A stretch of 64,000 nucleotides of DNA, taken from Zestosphaera sp. (GTDB lineage: Archaea; Thermoproteota; Thermoprotei_A; Sulfolobales; NBVN01). Every line of letters begins with the position of its first letter. Within the stretch, counting starts at the first letter, position 1. The position numbers and the translations under genes were made by a program. Below, in pieces: positions 1-8,720 of this stretch. The stretch spans positions 488,600 to 552,599 of the forward strand of contig JAVYVJ010000002.1 in NCBI GenBank assembly GCA_038727705.1, in the 5' to 3' direction. The notes beneath the pieces were generated by a model that did no database searches, was not told where the DNA came from, and saw only the letters and a program-made list of their open reading frames with translations.

Positions 1-72
1 TGCCACCACGCGCGGGAGCTCAGTTTCAACGACCTCCTCAGGGAGGTGAGCGACTTTTTAACTGTGTCGTAG
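1..72 (+). CDS. C-terminal tail of an unidentified protein (5' end outside window)
   Basis: The first 24 codons read without a stop to TAG at 70-72 and give an amphipathic, charged tail (ending REVSDFLTVS) that looks like real coding sequence. It ends 15 nt before the next gene on the same strand. The tail is too short to assign to a family. It could also be a chance open stretch. Confidence 0.45.
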   Translation, partial: CHHARELSFNDLLREVSDFLTVS

Positions 73-87
73 TTAAGAGTATCTGTT

Positions 88-1458
88 GTGGTGAGCTACG
101 TGGGTCTTGACTCACTTGAGGGCTTCATTCAAGACCGGATGATTAAGTATAGGTTCCCAGGAGTCTCAATAGCCCTACTCAAGGAGGGTGAGGTAGTCCA
201 TGCAAGGGGTTTAGGCTTCAGGGACCTCACCACCTCACTTCCTGCAACGCCCAGCACTAACTACCACGTAGGGTCGGTGACTAAAGCATTCACTTCAGCG
301 GCGATCATGCAGCTAGTTGAGAGAGGCCTCGTAAGTCTTGAGGACCCCGTCAATAAATACGTCAGCGTAGTCAAGTCCGACGAGATAAGAGTACATCACC
401 TACTCACACACACGTCCGGAATACCCGCATTAGGGTACGCTGAGGCGCTGATAGACAGCTACTACGGCTTAGGGAGTGAGTGGCTCCCCACCGCTAAGCC
501 GGACGACGTCCTGACGTTCATGGCTGGTTATCAGGACTGGTTTAACCACAAGCCTGGTGAGAGGTGGTTCTACCTTAATGAGGGCTACGTCATACTGGGT
601 AAGATAATTGAGAAGGTCAGCGGGCAGAGTTATGAGAGTTACGTGAAGCTCAACGTGTTGGAGAGGCTGGGAATGATGAAGAGCTACTTCACGCGTGACG
701 AGTACGTGAGGGATGAAGACAAGGCCACGCCGTACATAGTTGATAAGGAGGGCAAGCATGCGAGGGTTGAGCCGTTGTTCGGCGTCTCGGCTGACGGCGG
801 GCTCTTCAGCAACGTCCTAGATCTGCTGAAGTTCGTTTCAATGCTGATTGACAGGGGTTCCTACATGGGTGTTGAGATACTCAGCAAGGAGTCCGTCGAG
901 CTCATGGAGAAACCCCACGTTAGGTTGCCGTATGACTCCTACGTGGCTGATTCATACGGTCTCGGTTTGACGATACGCAGTAACTTCCTAGGTCGTAGGC
1001 TGATCGGCCATGGCGGTTCCGTACTGGTGCACACGGCCTACATAGGCTACGTACCTGAGAGTAGGGTGGGGGTAGCGGTGCTGGCTAACATGAGCGGCTA
1101 CCCGCTGTCACTCATAGGGGCGTACGCACTAACGTGCGTGATGGGCATGGATCCTGCGAAGGAGCTACCGTACGTGGCCGTGGAGAGGGTATACGATAAG
1201 CTGGTAGGGTCGTACAAGGGATACAAGGGCACGATAAGGTTACGCGTTAGGAGATTAGGGGGCATCCTGGCAATAGAGAACGAGGGCGCCCGTACCTCAG
1301 AGCTAACACCGCTAGTGCCTGATGGTGTCGCAGAAGATCACGCCCTATTCATGGTGTACACGCTCGCCGGCAGGGTTCCTGTGGAGTTCTTCATAGAAGA
1401 TTCCGGAAGGGTTCGAATGACCTACGAGAGATACGAACTGATTAGAGCAGGTGATTAA
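88..1458 (+). CDS. Serine hydrolase of the beta-lactamase/penicillin-binding (class C-like) family
   Basis: This 456-residue protein has the three motifs of the PF00144 family. The nucleophile motif SVTK is at residues 63-66, a YLN triad lies in the middle of the domain (YxN), and HGG near residue 310 stands where KTG/HxG is found. A smaller beta-rich C-terminal domain follows, as in D-aminopeptidases and esterases of this fold. No signal peptide is evident, so it probably acts in the cytoplasm on small amides, esters or D-amino-acid peptides rather than on cell wall. It starts at tandem GTG codons (88 or 91). The substrate cannot be read from sequence. The M20 and M19 peptidases further along fit a peptide- or amide-scavenging theme, which is inference. 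Confidence 0.85.
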   Translation: MVSYVGLDSLEGFIQDRMIKYRFPGVSIALLKEGEVVHARGLGFRDLTTSLPATPSTNYHVGSVTKAFTSAAIMQLVERGLVSLEDPVNKYVSVVKSDEIRVHHLLTHTSGIPALGYAEALIDSYYGLGSEWLPTAKPDDVLTFMAGYQDWFNHKPGERWFYLNEGYVILGKIIEKVSGQSYESYVKLNVLERLGMMKSYFTRDEYVRDEDKATPYIVDKEGKHARVEPLFGVSADGGLFSNVLDLLKFVSMLIDRGSYMGVEILSKESVELMEKPHVRLPYDSYVADSYGLGLTIRSNFLGRRLIGHGGSVLVHTAYIGYVPESRVGVAVLANMSGYPLSLIGAYALTCVMGMDPAKELPYVAVERVYDKLVGSYKGYKGTIRLRVRRLGGILAIENEGARTSELTPLVPDGVAEDHALFMVYTLAGRVPVEFFIEDSGRVRMTYERYELIRAGD

Positions 1459-1508
1459 ACACACCACGGACCACTAGACCCCTCAATTGGGCACCGGCGG
1501 CATGACCT

Positions 1509-1519
1509 AAACTTTTTAG
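1509..1519 (+). promoter_or_regulatory. Probable TATA-box promoter of the aldehyde oxidoreductase operon
   Basis: An A/T-rich box (aactttttagg) sits about 45 nt before the ATG at 1563 in an otherwise G+C-rich 104-nt spacer. This is the spacing expected for a TBP/TFB promoter with a short leader. Confidence 0.4.
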
Positions 1520-1562
1520 GCTAGGTCACCGTAATCTATTTGTACTTAAGCGGTGATTTCAA

Positions 1563-3458
1563 ATGGTTAAGGGGATTTCAGGCAGGATTGCCTTAGTGGA
1601 CCTGAGCAACGGGTCAGTGAAGTTCATGAACACCTCCGCAGAGCATGTGGAGCGCTTCGTCGGCGGCGCTGGCTACGGCACGTGGCTCCTCTTCAAGTCC
1701 TTCGCAGAGCACGTCACGGAGAGGTCGTTCCCTGAACCGCTATCACCTGAGAACCCTCTGATAATGATGACCGGACCTCTGACGGGCCTTACGGCGTTCA
1801 GCTTTAAGACGGCGGTGGTCTCCAGATCCCCCCTAACTAGAGGGTTGGGTAAAAGCATCTTCTCCGGCTCTTGGGGGGCCACCCTCAAGAAGGCAGGTCT
1901 AGACGGCGTGGTGGTGAAGGGGGCTGCTGAGAGGCCTGCCCACATAGTCATCGACGACGGCCACGTGGACGTTAAGGACGCCTCAAACCTCTGGGGTAGA
2001 GACGTCATGGAGACGGTCGCCGCTGTGAGGAGTGAGTTGGGGGAGGGATTCAGAACCATAACCATAGGGCCTGCTGGCGAGAGGCTCGTCAAGATAGCGT
2101 CTATAGTAAGCAGTGAGAGGAGGGTTGCCGGAAGAACCGGTATGGGGGCCGTCATGGGCAGCAAGAAGCTCAAGGCTATATCGGTTAGAGGCTCCGGAAC
2201 GGTGGAGGTCCATAACCCGGAGGAGTTGGTGGAGTTAAATAAGAAGTGGCTCCTCAGAGGTGTGGAGACGGCTAGGGGGAAGGCACTCCGCGAATACGGG
2301 ACCGTCGGCGGCGTGAGCACCTTCGTCGTGACGGGCAACCTACCCATGAGGCACTGGACTCTGGGCTTCTGGGATAAGGCTGACAACATAAGTGGGAAGA
2401 CCTACATGGAGAAGCACAGGCTCGGGGCCGGCAGGAAGGCCTGCGGTGAGGGGGTCATGTGTAGCATCCTCTGCGAGAGGGCGATAACGTACGACGACCC
2501 GAGGTTCGGCAGCTACGCTGGGAAGGGACCTGAGTATGAGACTGCAGCAATGCTGGGCTCCAACCTTCTGGTGGAAGATCCGGTCGCGTTGGCCGAGATG
2601 AACAACCTCTGCGATAGGCTCGGGCTCGACACCATATCAACCGGTGAAGTCCTGGCATGGCTGACTGAAGCACGTGAAAAGGGGTTGGTGGGCGATGAGT
2701 TGGTGGAGGGCATGAGGATTGAGTGGGGCAATCACGAGACTTACCTCAAACTCATCAAAATGACGGCGTTTAGGGAGGGCATCGGCGACGCCCTGGCCGA
2801 GGGTGTGAGGGAGGCCTCAAGGAGGTTCGGCAGGGGGGCTGAGAGGATAGCCCTGCATGTGAAGGGCCTAGAGGTACCTGCCCACAACCCGAGACTCTAC
2901 AAGTCGCTGGGACTCTCATACGCCACGTCAAACAGGGGGGCGTGCCACCTTCAAGGCTCACCGATGTTTGCTGAGAGGGGCATAGTGACGCCTGAGTATG
3001 GAATCACCGCACCCCCGAAAACGCCTGAGGAGAGGGTCAATACCGTGATCATCCATCAAAACATGGCAATGGTCATAGATTCCGCTACGATATGTAAGTT
3101 CGGCACGCACGGTGTGGCGGACTTCAACCTCATCGCCGACGTGTGGAATTCCGTGACTGGCATGAGGTGGGACAGGCATGACGTACTGAAGGCCGGGGAG
3201 AGGATATGGTACCTGGAGAGGATCTACAACTACCTGGTGGGATTCACCAACAGGGACGACAGCCTGCCGGACAGGTTCCTCATGGAGCCCGTCAACGAGG
3301 GCGGCGCTAAGGGACTCGTATGCGATGACTTCGACGTAATGTTAATGAAGTTCTATGAGGAGAGGAAGCTTAGAACAAAGCCCGAGTTAGCTGGGAAGCT
3401 GAGGGAGATAGGGTTAACCGATCTCCTGGAAGTTCTGGAGTACGTTAGGCTATGGTGA
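1563..3458 (+). CDS. Aldehyde:ferredoxin oxidoreductase family protein (tungsten enzyme)
   Basis: The protein has 631 residues, close to the usual 600-630 of the family. The N-terminal domain has the AOR hallmarks (VDLSNGSV, FVGGAGYG, MTGPLTG, SKSIFSGSWG, GLDGVVVKG) that fold around the tungsto-bispterin cofactor. Family members oxidise aldehydes to carboxylates and pass electrons to ferredoxin. The [4Fe-4S] ligands are normally C-x2-C-x3-C plus a distant Cys. Here the cluster is C294-x5-C300-x3-C304, with a likely fourth ligand at C511, so the first spacing is unusual. The MoaD-like gene starts 4 nt downstream, as in many AOR operons, and probably serves cofactor synthesis. The aldehyde substrate is unknown. 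Confidence 0.9.
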   Translation: MVKGISGRIALVDLSNGSVKFMNTSAEHVERFVGGAGYGTWLLFKSFAEHVTERSFPEPLSPENPLIMMTGPLTGLTAFSFKTAVVSRSPLTRGLGKSIFSGSWGATLKKAGLDGVVVKGAAERPAHIVIDDGHVDVKDASNLWGRDVMETVAAVRSELGEGFRTITIGPAGERLVKIASIVSSERRVAGRTGMGAVMGSKKLKAISVRGSGTVEVHNPEELVELNKKWLLRGVETARGKALREYGTVGGVSTFVVTGNLPMRHWTLGFWDKADNISGKTYMEKHRLGAGRKACGEGVMCSILCERAITYDDPRFGSYAGKGPEYETAAMLGSNLLVEDPVALAEMNNLCDRLGLDTISTGEVLAWLTEAREKGLVGDELVEGMRIEWGNHETYLKLIKMTAFREGIGDALAEGVREASRRFGRGAERIALHVKGLEVPAHNPRLYKSLGLSYATSNRGACHLQGSPMFAERGIVTPEYGITAPPKTPEERVNTVIIHQNMAMVIDSATICKFGTHGVADFNLIADVWNSVTGMRWDRHDVLKAGERIWYLERIYNYLVGFTNRDDSLPDRFLMEPVNEGGAKGLVCDDFDVMLMKFYEERKLRTKPELAGKLREIGLTDLLEVLEYVRLW

Positions 3459-3462
3459 TTTC

Positions 3463-3753
3463 TTGATACTCAAGGCAAGAATACCGCTGCATAGAGCGCT
3501 GGGGCTGAGCAGAGACCAATACACAGTCCACGGCCTAGACTGCGGAGCCACCCCAAGGGACTTCCTTAAAAGGATAGGGGAGCACGAACCGGCGTCGCCG
3601 CTTCTGAGGATACTTAGCGAGGAACCGATGGGCGTCATAATGATTATGGGGGGAAGGGTCCTAGATCAAGGCAGGGGGTTCAGGGAGCAGGTCGAGTGCG
3701 AGGAGTCGACCGAATACGAGATACTCATAACACCCCTTCTTGAGGGAGGCTAG
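3463..3753 (+). CDS. MoaD/ThiS-like ubiquitin-fold sulfur carrier
   Basis: This 96-residue protein ends in Gly-Gly, the C-terminal tail that is adenylated and thiocarboxylated in MoaD/ThiS/SAMP proteins. It starts with TTG 4 nt after the AOR stop and is almost certainly co-transcribed with it. The pairing suggests sulfur transfer into the molybdopterin/tungstopterin dithiolene used by the upstream enzyme. The N-terminal half is diverged from classical MoaD, so a protein-modifier role cannot be excluded. A second Gly-Gly protein is encoded at 30854-31135. Confidence 0.75.
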   Translation: MILKARIPLHRALGLSRDQYTVHGLDCGATPRDFLKRIGEHEPASPLLRILSEEPMGVIMIMGGRVLDQGRGFREQVECEESTEYEILITPLLEGG

Positions 3754-3866
3754 TTAAATTCCCACTGACTGCACGACCTAGATCCTTGCGAGTGGTGTAG
3801 GCAGGCACGCAGTTAGCCAACGTGATATTTAGGTCTTAAGCCACTATCATATCGTGGTGGGGTACG

Positions 3867-4517
3867 GTGGTGGTGCTTCAGGTAGCCTTAGACCTGACTG
3901 AATTGGTGAGGGCTGCAAGCTTAGCTGCGGAAATAGCGTCAGTGACTAAGTGCGGTAACGTGTGGATCGAGGCGGGAACCCCGCTGATTAAGTCGTGGGG
4001 GAGGGTCGCCGTGAAAGCCTTGAAGGACTTGACGGGTTGCTTCGTAATTGCTGACACGAAGACGATGGACGTACCCAGCGTGGAGGGGTCGATGATGTAT
4101 GAAGCAGGTGCCGACGCATTCACGGTGCTGGCAGTCGCCGACGATGAGACTATCAAGGAGGCCGGGGAGACCGCACGCAGCTATGGGAGAGCCGTAATAG
4201 GGGATTTAATAAGTCACCCCAAACCCCTGCAGAGGGCTATAGAGCTCTACGGTTTGGGCGTGGATGCAGTGACGTATCACATAGGTATAAGCGTGCAGAA
4301 GGCGCGAGGCCTGAGGGTGACGGACCTGCTTGACGAGGTAGATAGGATCAAGCGAGAGACCCCGCTAAGAGTAGCCGTAGCGGGGGGGATCAGGCCCGGC
4401 GACGTGAGGGAGTTAACCCGCAGGGGGGTGGACGTGATAGTGATCGGGAGTGCAGTAACGAACGCGGTGAAGCCTGTTGATGTAGTCACTAAGGTGCTGG
4501 ACGACATGAGACCATGA
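3867..4517 (+). CDS. hps: 3-hexulose-6-phosphate synthase (OMP decarboxylase superfamily)
   Basis: This 216-residue TIM barrel carries IADTKTMD around residues 55-62, the D-x-K-T-x-D signature that separates HPS/KGPDC enzymes from orotidine-5'-phosphate decarboxylase. The phosphate-binding GGIRPGD and VIVIGSAV segments lie near the C-terminus. HPS interconverts D-arabino-hexulose 6-phosphate with ribulose 5-phosphate and formaldehyde. In archaea lacking the oxidative pentose pathway it runs in the direction that supplies pentose for nucleotides. No 6-phospho-3-hexuloisomerase is fused or adjacent, so that partner must be elsewhere. It starts at a run of three GTG codons, and the first was taken. 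Confidence 0.85.
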   Translation: MVVLQVALDLTELVRAASLAAEIASVTKCGNVWIEAGTPLIKSWGRVAVKALKDLTGCFVIADTKTMDVPSVEGSMMYEAGADAFTVLAVADDETIKEAGETARSYGRAVIGDLISHPKPLQRAIELYGLGVDAVTYHIGISVQKARGLRVTDLLDEVDRIKRETPLRVAVAGGIRPGDVRELTRRGVDVIVIGSAVTNAVKPVDVVTKVLDDMRP

Positions 4518-4829
4518 CCAACCGCCCAAGGGGCCCCCTCCTACAGGGCCTAAGTCACTCACGCCTTGCAGAGCTGCTTGAGTCTCGTGCCGCTGAGCTA
4601 TTTGATTGGATGTGCTGACAGTAGGTTGAACCCCGCGGGACATAGTGGAGCTGCACTCATGTCAAAGTGTTGATGAGCCTGATTATGGGATCAAGTTGGT
4701 TGTGGTAGCTGAACGCGAGCATGCAGACTAGGGATGGAAGGGTTAGAGATCCCCGCGCAACTTAAAACTAGTTGTGCGAAAAACGGGTTACGTAGCTTCA
4801 TCCTACTACACACGCGCGGAGGTTAGAGT
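4518..4829. other. Intergenic region between convergent genes, no gene recognised
   Basis: This is 312 nt between the ends of two convergent genes. It contains short G/C-rich inverted segments near 4530-4550 (ggggccccctcc / acagggcc) that could end transcription. A TGATGA with a later CTGA is present near 4670-4715, but the spacing is wrong for a C/D box RNA. No open frame with convincing coding character was seen. Confidence 0.4.
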
Positions 4830-5672
4830 TTAGGGATTGACCGCCTTAAAAACCATTCCCGAGATTCTAGCTATCGCTTCCGTCCCCTTACCACCGCTGA
4901 ACGTCTGGCTAAGGGGATCCTTTAAATCCTTAACCATCGCCGATATTATGAATGGTTCTTTAGCGAAAACTATGCCGACATCGTGCCTTACCCCGGCTAG
5001 CTCGCCTGTCTTGTGAGCTACCGGTATCCCCTCCGGCAGGTAGCGCGGTATTCGATCGTTAACTTGCTGCTTCTTCATTATATCCAGGACTTTTTCACAG
5101 CTCCATTCATTTAGGATTGTTTTTGCGTAGAGTTTATGGAGGAGGTCAGCCATGTCGCGCGGTGAGGTGTAGTTATCCAATCCACGTTTCCTTGCTTCAA
5201 AATCCATCATCTTCCTTTGAAGGAGAGTCTTACGAAGTCCGAGTCCCTTCATGAAGGAATTGGCGTTCTTCATACCCACCTTCGTTATCACTACGTTAGC
5301 GGCGACGTTATCGCTGATTATTATCATGAGAGTCGAGATGTCAATAAACGGCAATTTGAGGCCTGCCGTCAGCTCCTTCAGGACCCCCATACCCCCCACC
5401 TCATCCTCCTCTCTTAAGACTATCTGCTCATCCAAGCTCAGGCGTCCCTCTAACGCCTGCCGAAAGGCTTCTAAAAGCACTGGAACCTTGATTATGCTTG
5501 CAGCCGGGAAGGTCTCATCCTCGTTGATGACTATTTCCTCCCCAGTCCTGATCACCTCCACAACCAACCCGAACGTGTCCCCGGATCGTCTCGCGATTTC
5601 CCTTACTCTGGGTTGTATCGCGAACATTATGAAGTTCGCCGCCATTATCGCCCACTCATTCATCAACTGCAT
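4830..5672 (-). CDS. Class A beta-lactamase-like serine hydrolase
   Basis: This 280-residue protein has the full class A layout. SIIK (S59-K62) is the nucleophile motif, SDN is at 120-122, a Glu-containing omega-loop segment (E159 to N167) follows, and KTG is at 221-223. The family includes class A beta-lactamases and D,D-peptidase-like hydrolases. An archaeon without murein would more likely use it on small amides or D-amino-acid peptides. The first 15 residues (several Met codons) do not look like a signal peptide, so the true start may be Met10 or Met16. It is convergent with the HPS gene and divergent from the DUF3100-like membrane gene, which suggests peptide metabolism. No bacterial-type linker or tag indicates recent transfer. 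Confidence 0.8.
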   Translation of the reverse strand: MQLMNEWAIMAANFIMFAIQPRVREIARRSGDTFGLVVEVIRTGEEIVINEDETFPAASIIKVPVLLEAFRQALEGRLSLDEQIVLREEDEVGGMGVLKELTAGLKLPFIDISTLMIIISDNVAANVVITKVGMKNANSFMKGLGLRKTLLQRKMMDFEARKRGLDNYTSPRDMADLLHKLYAKTILNEWSCEKVLDIMKKQQVNDRIPRYLPEGIPVAHKTGELAGVRHDVGIVFAKEPFIISAMVKDLKDPLSQTFSGGKGTEAIARISGMVFKAVNP

Positions 5673-5720
5673 CCTTGCTTTATTAAGGACTGGCTCAGAA
5701 TATTAGTTGTGGTGTGGTAT

Positions 5721-6572
5721 ATGGCTTCCGGCCATATTACTACTGGAGAGAAGCTCATGCCATACATTAAGTTGCACATAGTCATCGCTGCGCTAGTGTT
5801 GGTCAGCGAGATCATAGGGGTTATGCGATTCAGCGTGTGGATTGTAACGATCTCGCTGTTCCCGATGCTCTACGCAGTAGTGCTGGGGATAATAGTTTCC
5901 CCTAACGTCTTAGGGAGGGCTGTTAAGCCTCTCAAGAAGCTCCTCTCGGAGAAGGAGACCGCGCTGGCATCGCCATTCATAGTGGCGTCGCTAGCCCCCC
6001 TAGCGGCTAAGTATGGAGTTATGACGGGGCCTAACGTGCCGAAGCTAATTGAGTACGGCGTTCCGTTGATAGTTCAGAATTTCGGAGTTCAGCCGGGCTG
6101 CATCCTGCTGGCACTACCCATAGGCTTGTTTCTACTTAGGATGGGCAGGGAGGTGATAGGCGCTGTCTTCGACATATGCAGGGAACCCGCGCTGGCCGTG
6201 GTTAACCAACTACGCGGGCCCGACTCCCCGGAGGCTTTAGGCACTTTGGGCGTGTACATAGCGGGGACTGTCTACGGGACTCTATGGTGGGCGATCGTGG
6301 GCTCCGTCCTCGGCTCAGCCCTAACCAGCGTCTTCAGCCCCTACGCCCTGGCCATGGCATGCGGGCCGGGGAGTGCGAGCATGACGACGGCCTGCGCAAC
6401 GGCGATGAGTTTGGCCCTACCAGCCCATAAAGACGCCATCCTGACCTTCGCCATCGCAAGCAACCTCGTCTCCGGCGTGATAGCGGTGTGGTACGATACC
6501 TTGGTCGGGCTGCCTCTAGCGGATAAGCTGTACAGGGTCCTAACGAAGTATAGGAGGGGGAGCCAGAAATGA
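5721..6572 (+). CDS. DUF3100-like integral membrane protein, probable transporter subunit
   Basis: The protein has about 283 residues and 8-9 hydrophobic helices, with repeated small-residue patches (GPGSASMTTACATAMSLA) typical of transport proteins. The open frame extends upstream to 5613, but the upstream part overlaps the divergent hydrolase gene. The ATG at 5721, just after ggtgtggt, is the sensible start. The sequence matches my memory of the DUF3100 family, which in bacteria accompanies M20 amidohydrolases. Its stop overlaps the start of the next membrane gene by 4 nt. The M20 gene lies just beyond on the opposite strand. A role in importing that enzyme's substrate is inference from context. 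Confidence 0.7.
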   Translation: MASGHITTGEKLMPYIKLHIVIAALVLVSEIIGVMRFSVWIVTISLFPMLYAVVLGIIVSPNVLGRAVKPLKKLLSEKETALASPFIVASLAPLAAKYGVMTGPNVPKLIEYGVPLIVQNFGVQPGCILLALPIGLFLLRMGREVIGAVFDICREPALAVVNQLRGPDSPEALGTLGVYIAGTVYGTLWWAIVGSVLGSALTSVFSPYALAMACGPGSASMTTACATAMSLALPAHKDAILTFAIASNLVSGVIAVWYDTLVGLPLADKLYRVLTKYRRGSQK

Positions 6573-7042
6573 CGAGTCTGGGCGGCCGCTTCACTTTCCA
6601 AGTCCTGGCGGCGTTCGTCGCCTCCCTTCTGACCCTCATAGGCAACACCATAGCCTGGCGCATCCCAGTATTGGACGCGTTGCCGGGCTTGTTCATACTG
6701 TACGCAGTGGCCGTAGCAGGCATTGTTGTGAAGCAAGCTCTGGATAAGGTAGGGGTGTTGAAGCAGATCCCCACGTTCGCGTGGATCATGCTCGTAGGGC
6801 TGGCCATATCGATCCCAGGGGTTCCTGGAGCTGATGCAGTGGTTAAGTACACCAATAACGTCGCCTTCCTAGCAACCTGCACCCCGATACTGGCGTACGC
6901 AGGTGTAGCGGCTTCCAGAGACCTGCCAAGACTGAAGCAAGTGAGTTGGAAGGTCGCCATACTGTCCCTGTTCGTGTGGATGGGGGCCTTCCTCGGCGCG
7001 GCGATAGTTGCTCAGATACTCATAACGCTGTTAGGGCTTTGA
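6569..7042 (+). CDS. Small polytopic membrane protein, partner of the DUF3100-like protein
   Basis: This 157-residue protein has four predicted membrane helices (around 10-28, 35-52, 68-86 and 130-155). A short charged loop (SRDLPRLKQ) precedes the last helix. It starts by a 4-nt overlap with the previous stop, so translation is probably coupled and the two proteins may form one complex. I do not recognise a family. The two-gene arrangement is echoed at 16731-18142, where two other membrane genes precede an M20 enzyme. Confidence 0.75.
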   Translation: MTSLGGRFTFQVLAAFVASLLTLIGNTIAWRIPVLDALPGLFILYAVAVAGIVVKQALDKVGVLKQIPTFAWIMLVGLAISIPGVPGADAVVKYTNNVAFLATCTPILAYAGVAASRDLPRLKQVSWKVAILSLFVWMGAFLGAAIVAQILITLLGL

Positions 7043-7096
7043 GAAAAGAAAGGATCTTCACTCTGCAAGCCTTTTTATTCCTATTGTTTAAGGAAC

Positions 7097-8401
7097 TCAT
7101 GTGAACGTTTTCCTCAGATACGCTAGGTACTCGTCCTTCGTCATCTTAGGCTTGAACGCGCTCACGATCTCCCTAGCTTTCTCCGCGTTACCCGCCAGTA
7201 AGTCGATGACGGTCATGGCCATTATCTTCGTTGCGATCACGTAGGCCATCTCGGCGTCCTTGATGTCGAAGTTCTTGGCGTGCGGGTCCCCGACGAACCC
7301 CCCGACGAAGGGGTGGATCGACGGAATCACGTGTGAGACATCGCCCATGTCCGTTGAAGCGGGCTGATGGCCGCCGTCGATCACGCTTCCACCGCCCAGT
7401 AGCTCGAGGGTGTTGGACTTGAATATCTCGGAGAGGTTCCTGTCCTGAACCAGCGGCAGGTAGCCCGGTATGTTCCTTATCTCGACCGACCCCCCGACGG
7501 CAGATGCTCCGGCCTTAAGCGCTCTGTCGACCTTCATGCTCGCATCCTCTATCGCCAAGTAGGTCTTCCCCCTCACGTACATCTCCATCCTAACGTCCGA
7601 GGGCACCACATTCACGGCGTCACCTCCCTTAGTTATGATTCCGTGAACTCGGACGAAGTCCTCATCCTTGAAGGTCTCCCTCTGCGCGTGGATGGCGAGT
7701 ATGGCCAGCGCGGCGGCGTTGAGGGCGTTTACCCCCTCGTGAGGTGCGGCCGCCGCGTGGGCTGACCTCCCCATGAACCTTGCGTACTTGCTTATGAAGC
7801 CGTTCGTGGTCGCGTTAACCCACACCCTCCTCTCAGGCATGCCTGCCTGAGCGTGGATCATCATGGCAATGTCCACGTCATCTAAAGCCCCTATCCTCAG
7901 CAACTCCTGCTTGCCCCCAAGGAACTCTATCTTGCCCTCCTCCCTTAACCTTAACCTGTACCCTATCTCAACGAACTCCTCGGCCGGAACCGCCATTAAG
8001 ACCACGTCACCGGAGAGCGCGTTGATGACTCCGGACTCCATTAAGGCCCTGCCGACCCCAAGCATCGTGGTGATCTGGACGTTATGACCGCATGCATGGG
8101 CTGCCCCCGTGCTCCCGTCCGCTAGGGGATGGTCAGGGCATGGAATAGCGTCCAGCTCGCCCATGACCGCGACCGCCGGCCTCCCGCCTTTCTTAAGCCT
8201 TGCCTTAACACCTGTTAAGGCGAGCCCGTCCTGGTAGTCTAGACCCAACCTCTCAAACTCCCTTTTAACGATGCTGGAGGTCCTGAACTCCTTAAACCCC
8301 AGCTCCGGAACCCTGCGTAGTTCCTCACCAAGTTTAACCAAGTCCTCAGACATCCCGTCTATGGTCCTGCATACCCTTTCCTTAAGCTCCTTTACATTCA
8401 T
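7097..8401 (-). CDS. M20-family amidohydrolase (AbgB/aminoacylase-like)
   Basis: This zinc-dependent hydrolase of about 434 residues has the M20 metal motifs: GELDAIPC, HACGHNVQ, PAEEFVE, and the late STDMGDVSH/IHPFVGG region. It resembles p-aminobenzoyl-glutamate and N-acyl amino-acid amidohydrolases. The open frame extends 32 codons further to 8497, but that extension would run through the tRNA-Asp gene. The ATG at 8399-8401, which opens MNVKELKERV, is therefore the start. It is convergent with the DUF3100-like transporter pair, which likely supplies its substrate. A second M20 enzyme lies at 18142-19584 beside other membrane genes. Confidence 0.88.
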   Translation of the reverse strand: MNVKELKERVCRTIDGMSEDLVKLGEELRRVPELGFKEFRTSSIVKREFERLGLDYQDGLALTGVKARLKKGGRPAVAVMGELDAIPCPDHPLADGSTGAAHACGHNVQITTMLGVGRALMESGVINALSGDVVLMAVPAEEFVEIGYRLRLREEGKIEFLGGKQELLRIGALDDVDIAMMIHAQAGMPERRVWVNATTNGFISKYARFMGRSAHAAAAPHEGVNALNAAALAILAIHAQRETFKDEDFVRVHGIITKGGDAVNVVPSDVRMEMYVRGKTYLAIEDASMKVDRALKAGASAVGGSVEIRNIPGYLPLVQDRNLSEIFKSNTLELLGGGSVIDGGHQPASTDMGDVSHVIPSIHPFVGGFVGDPHAKNFDIKDAEMAYVIATKIMAMTVIDLLAGNAEKAREIVSAFKPKMTKDEYLAYLRKTFT

Positions 8402-8467
8402 TTCAAACCCTCCATACTCCTTAACGAGCCTCGCATTATTAAATACTAGGCAATGCTCCTGGATTGG

Positions 8468-8597
8468 CGCCGCGGCCGGGATTTGAACCCGGGTCACGGG
8501 CTCTCCGCAAGTCCCTCCAGAATCCCAGGAATGGGATGCTTACACGGGAGGGACTTACGACAGGCCCGCATACTAGGCCGGACTATACTACCGCGGC
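8468..8597 (-). tRNA. tRNA-Asp (GUC) with a 55-nt intron at position 37/38
   Basis: On the minus strand the acceptor halves GCCGCGG (8591-8597) and CCGCGGC (8469-8475) pair perfectly. A discriminator G (8468) and an encoded CCA (8465-8467) follow. The anticodon stem CGGGC/GCCCG closes a CTGTCGA loop with anticodon GTC. The intron, about 8503-8557, contains a 10-bp helix (AAGTCCCTCC/GGAGGGACTT). Together with the exon ends it forms the bulge-helix-bulge cut by archaeal splicing endonuclease. A TATA-like gcttataag lies upstream, near 8622-8630. The M20 gene follows on the same strand. Confidence 0.92.
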
Positions 8598-8720
8598 ACC
8601 AAACATTTTTGAGGTGTGGGGCTTATAAGCTTTTCCCAGGCGAGCGCTTCCCCACCCCCGCACGCCTGCTTGAGTTAAATATATTAGGATGTTTAAATGA
8701 TTAGTTGAGGTGCTGTAGTG

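Noticed and set aside
1673-2389. Long open frame (238 codons) on the minus strand inside the aldehyde oxidoreductase
   Set aside because: It is the antisense shadow of a strongly conserved enzyme gene, has a biased Ser/Pro/Thr composition and no ribosome site.
4668-4715. TGATGA followed by CTGA, considered as a C/D box RNA
   Set aside because: There is no C'/D' pair and the distances do not match archaeal C/D RNAs.
8453-8704. Plus-strand ORF across the tRNA-Asp gene
   Set aside because: It runs through a tRNA with a clear intron and reads G/C-rich antisense sequence with no domain.
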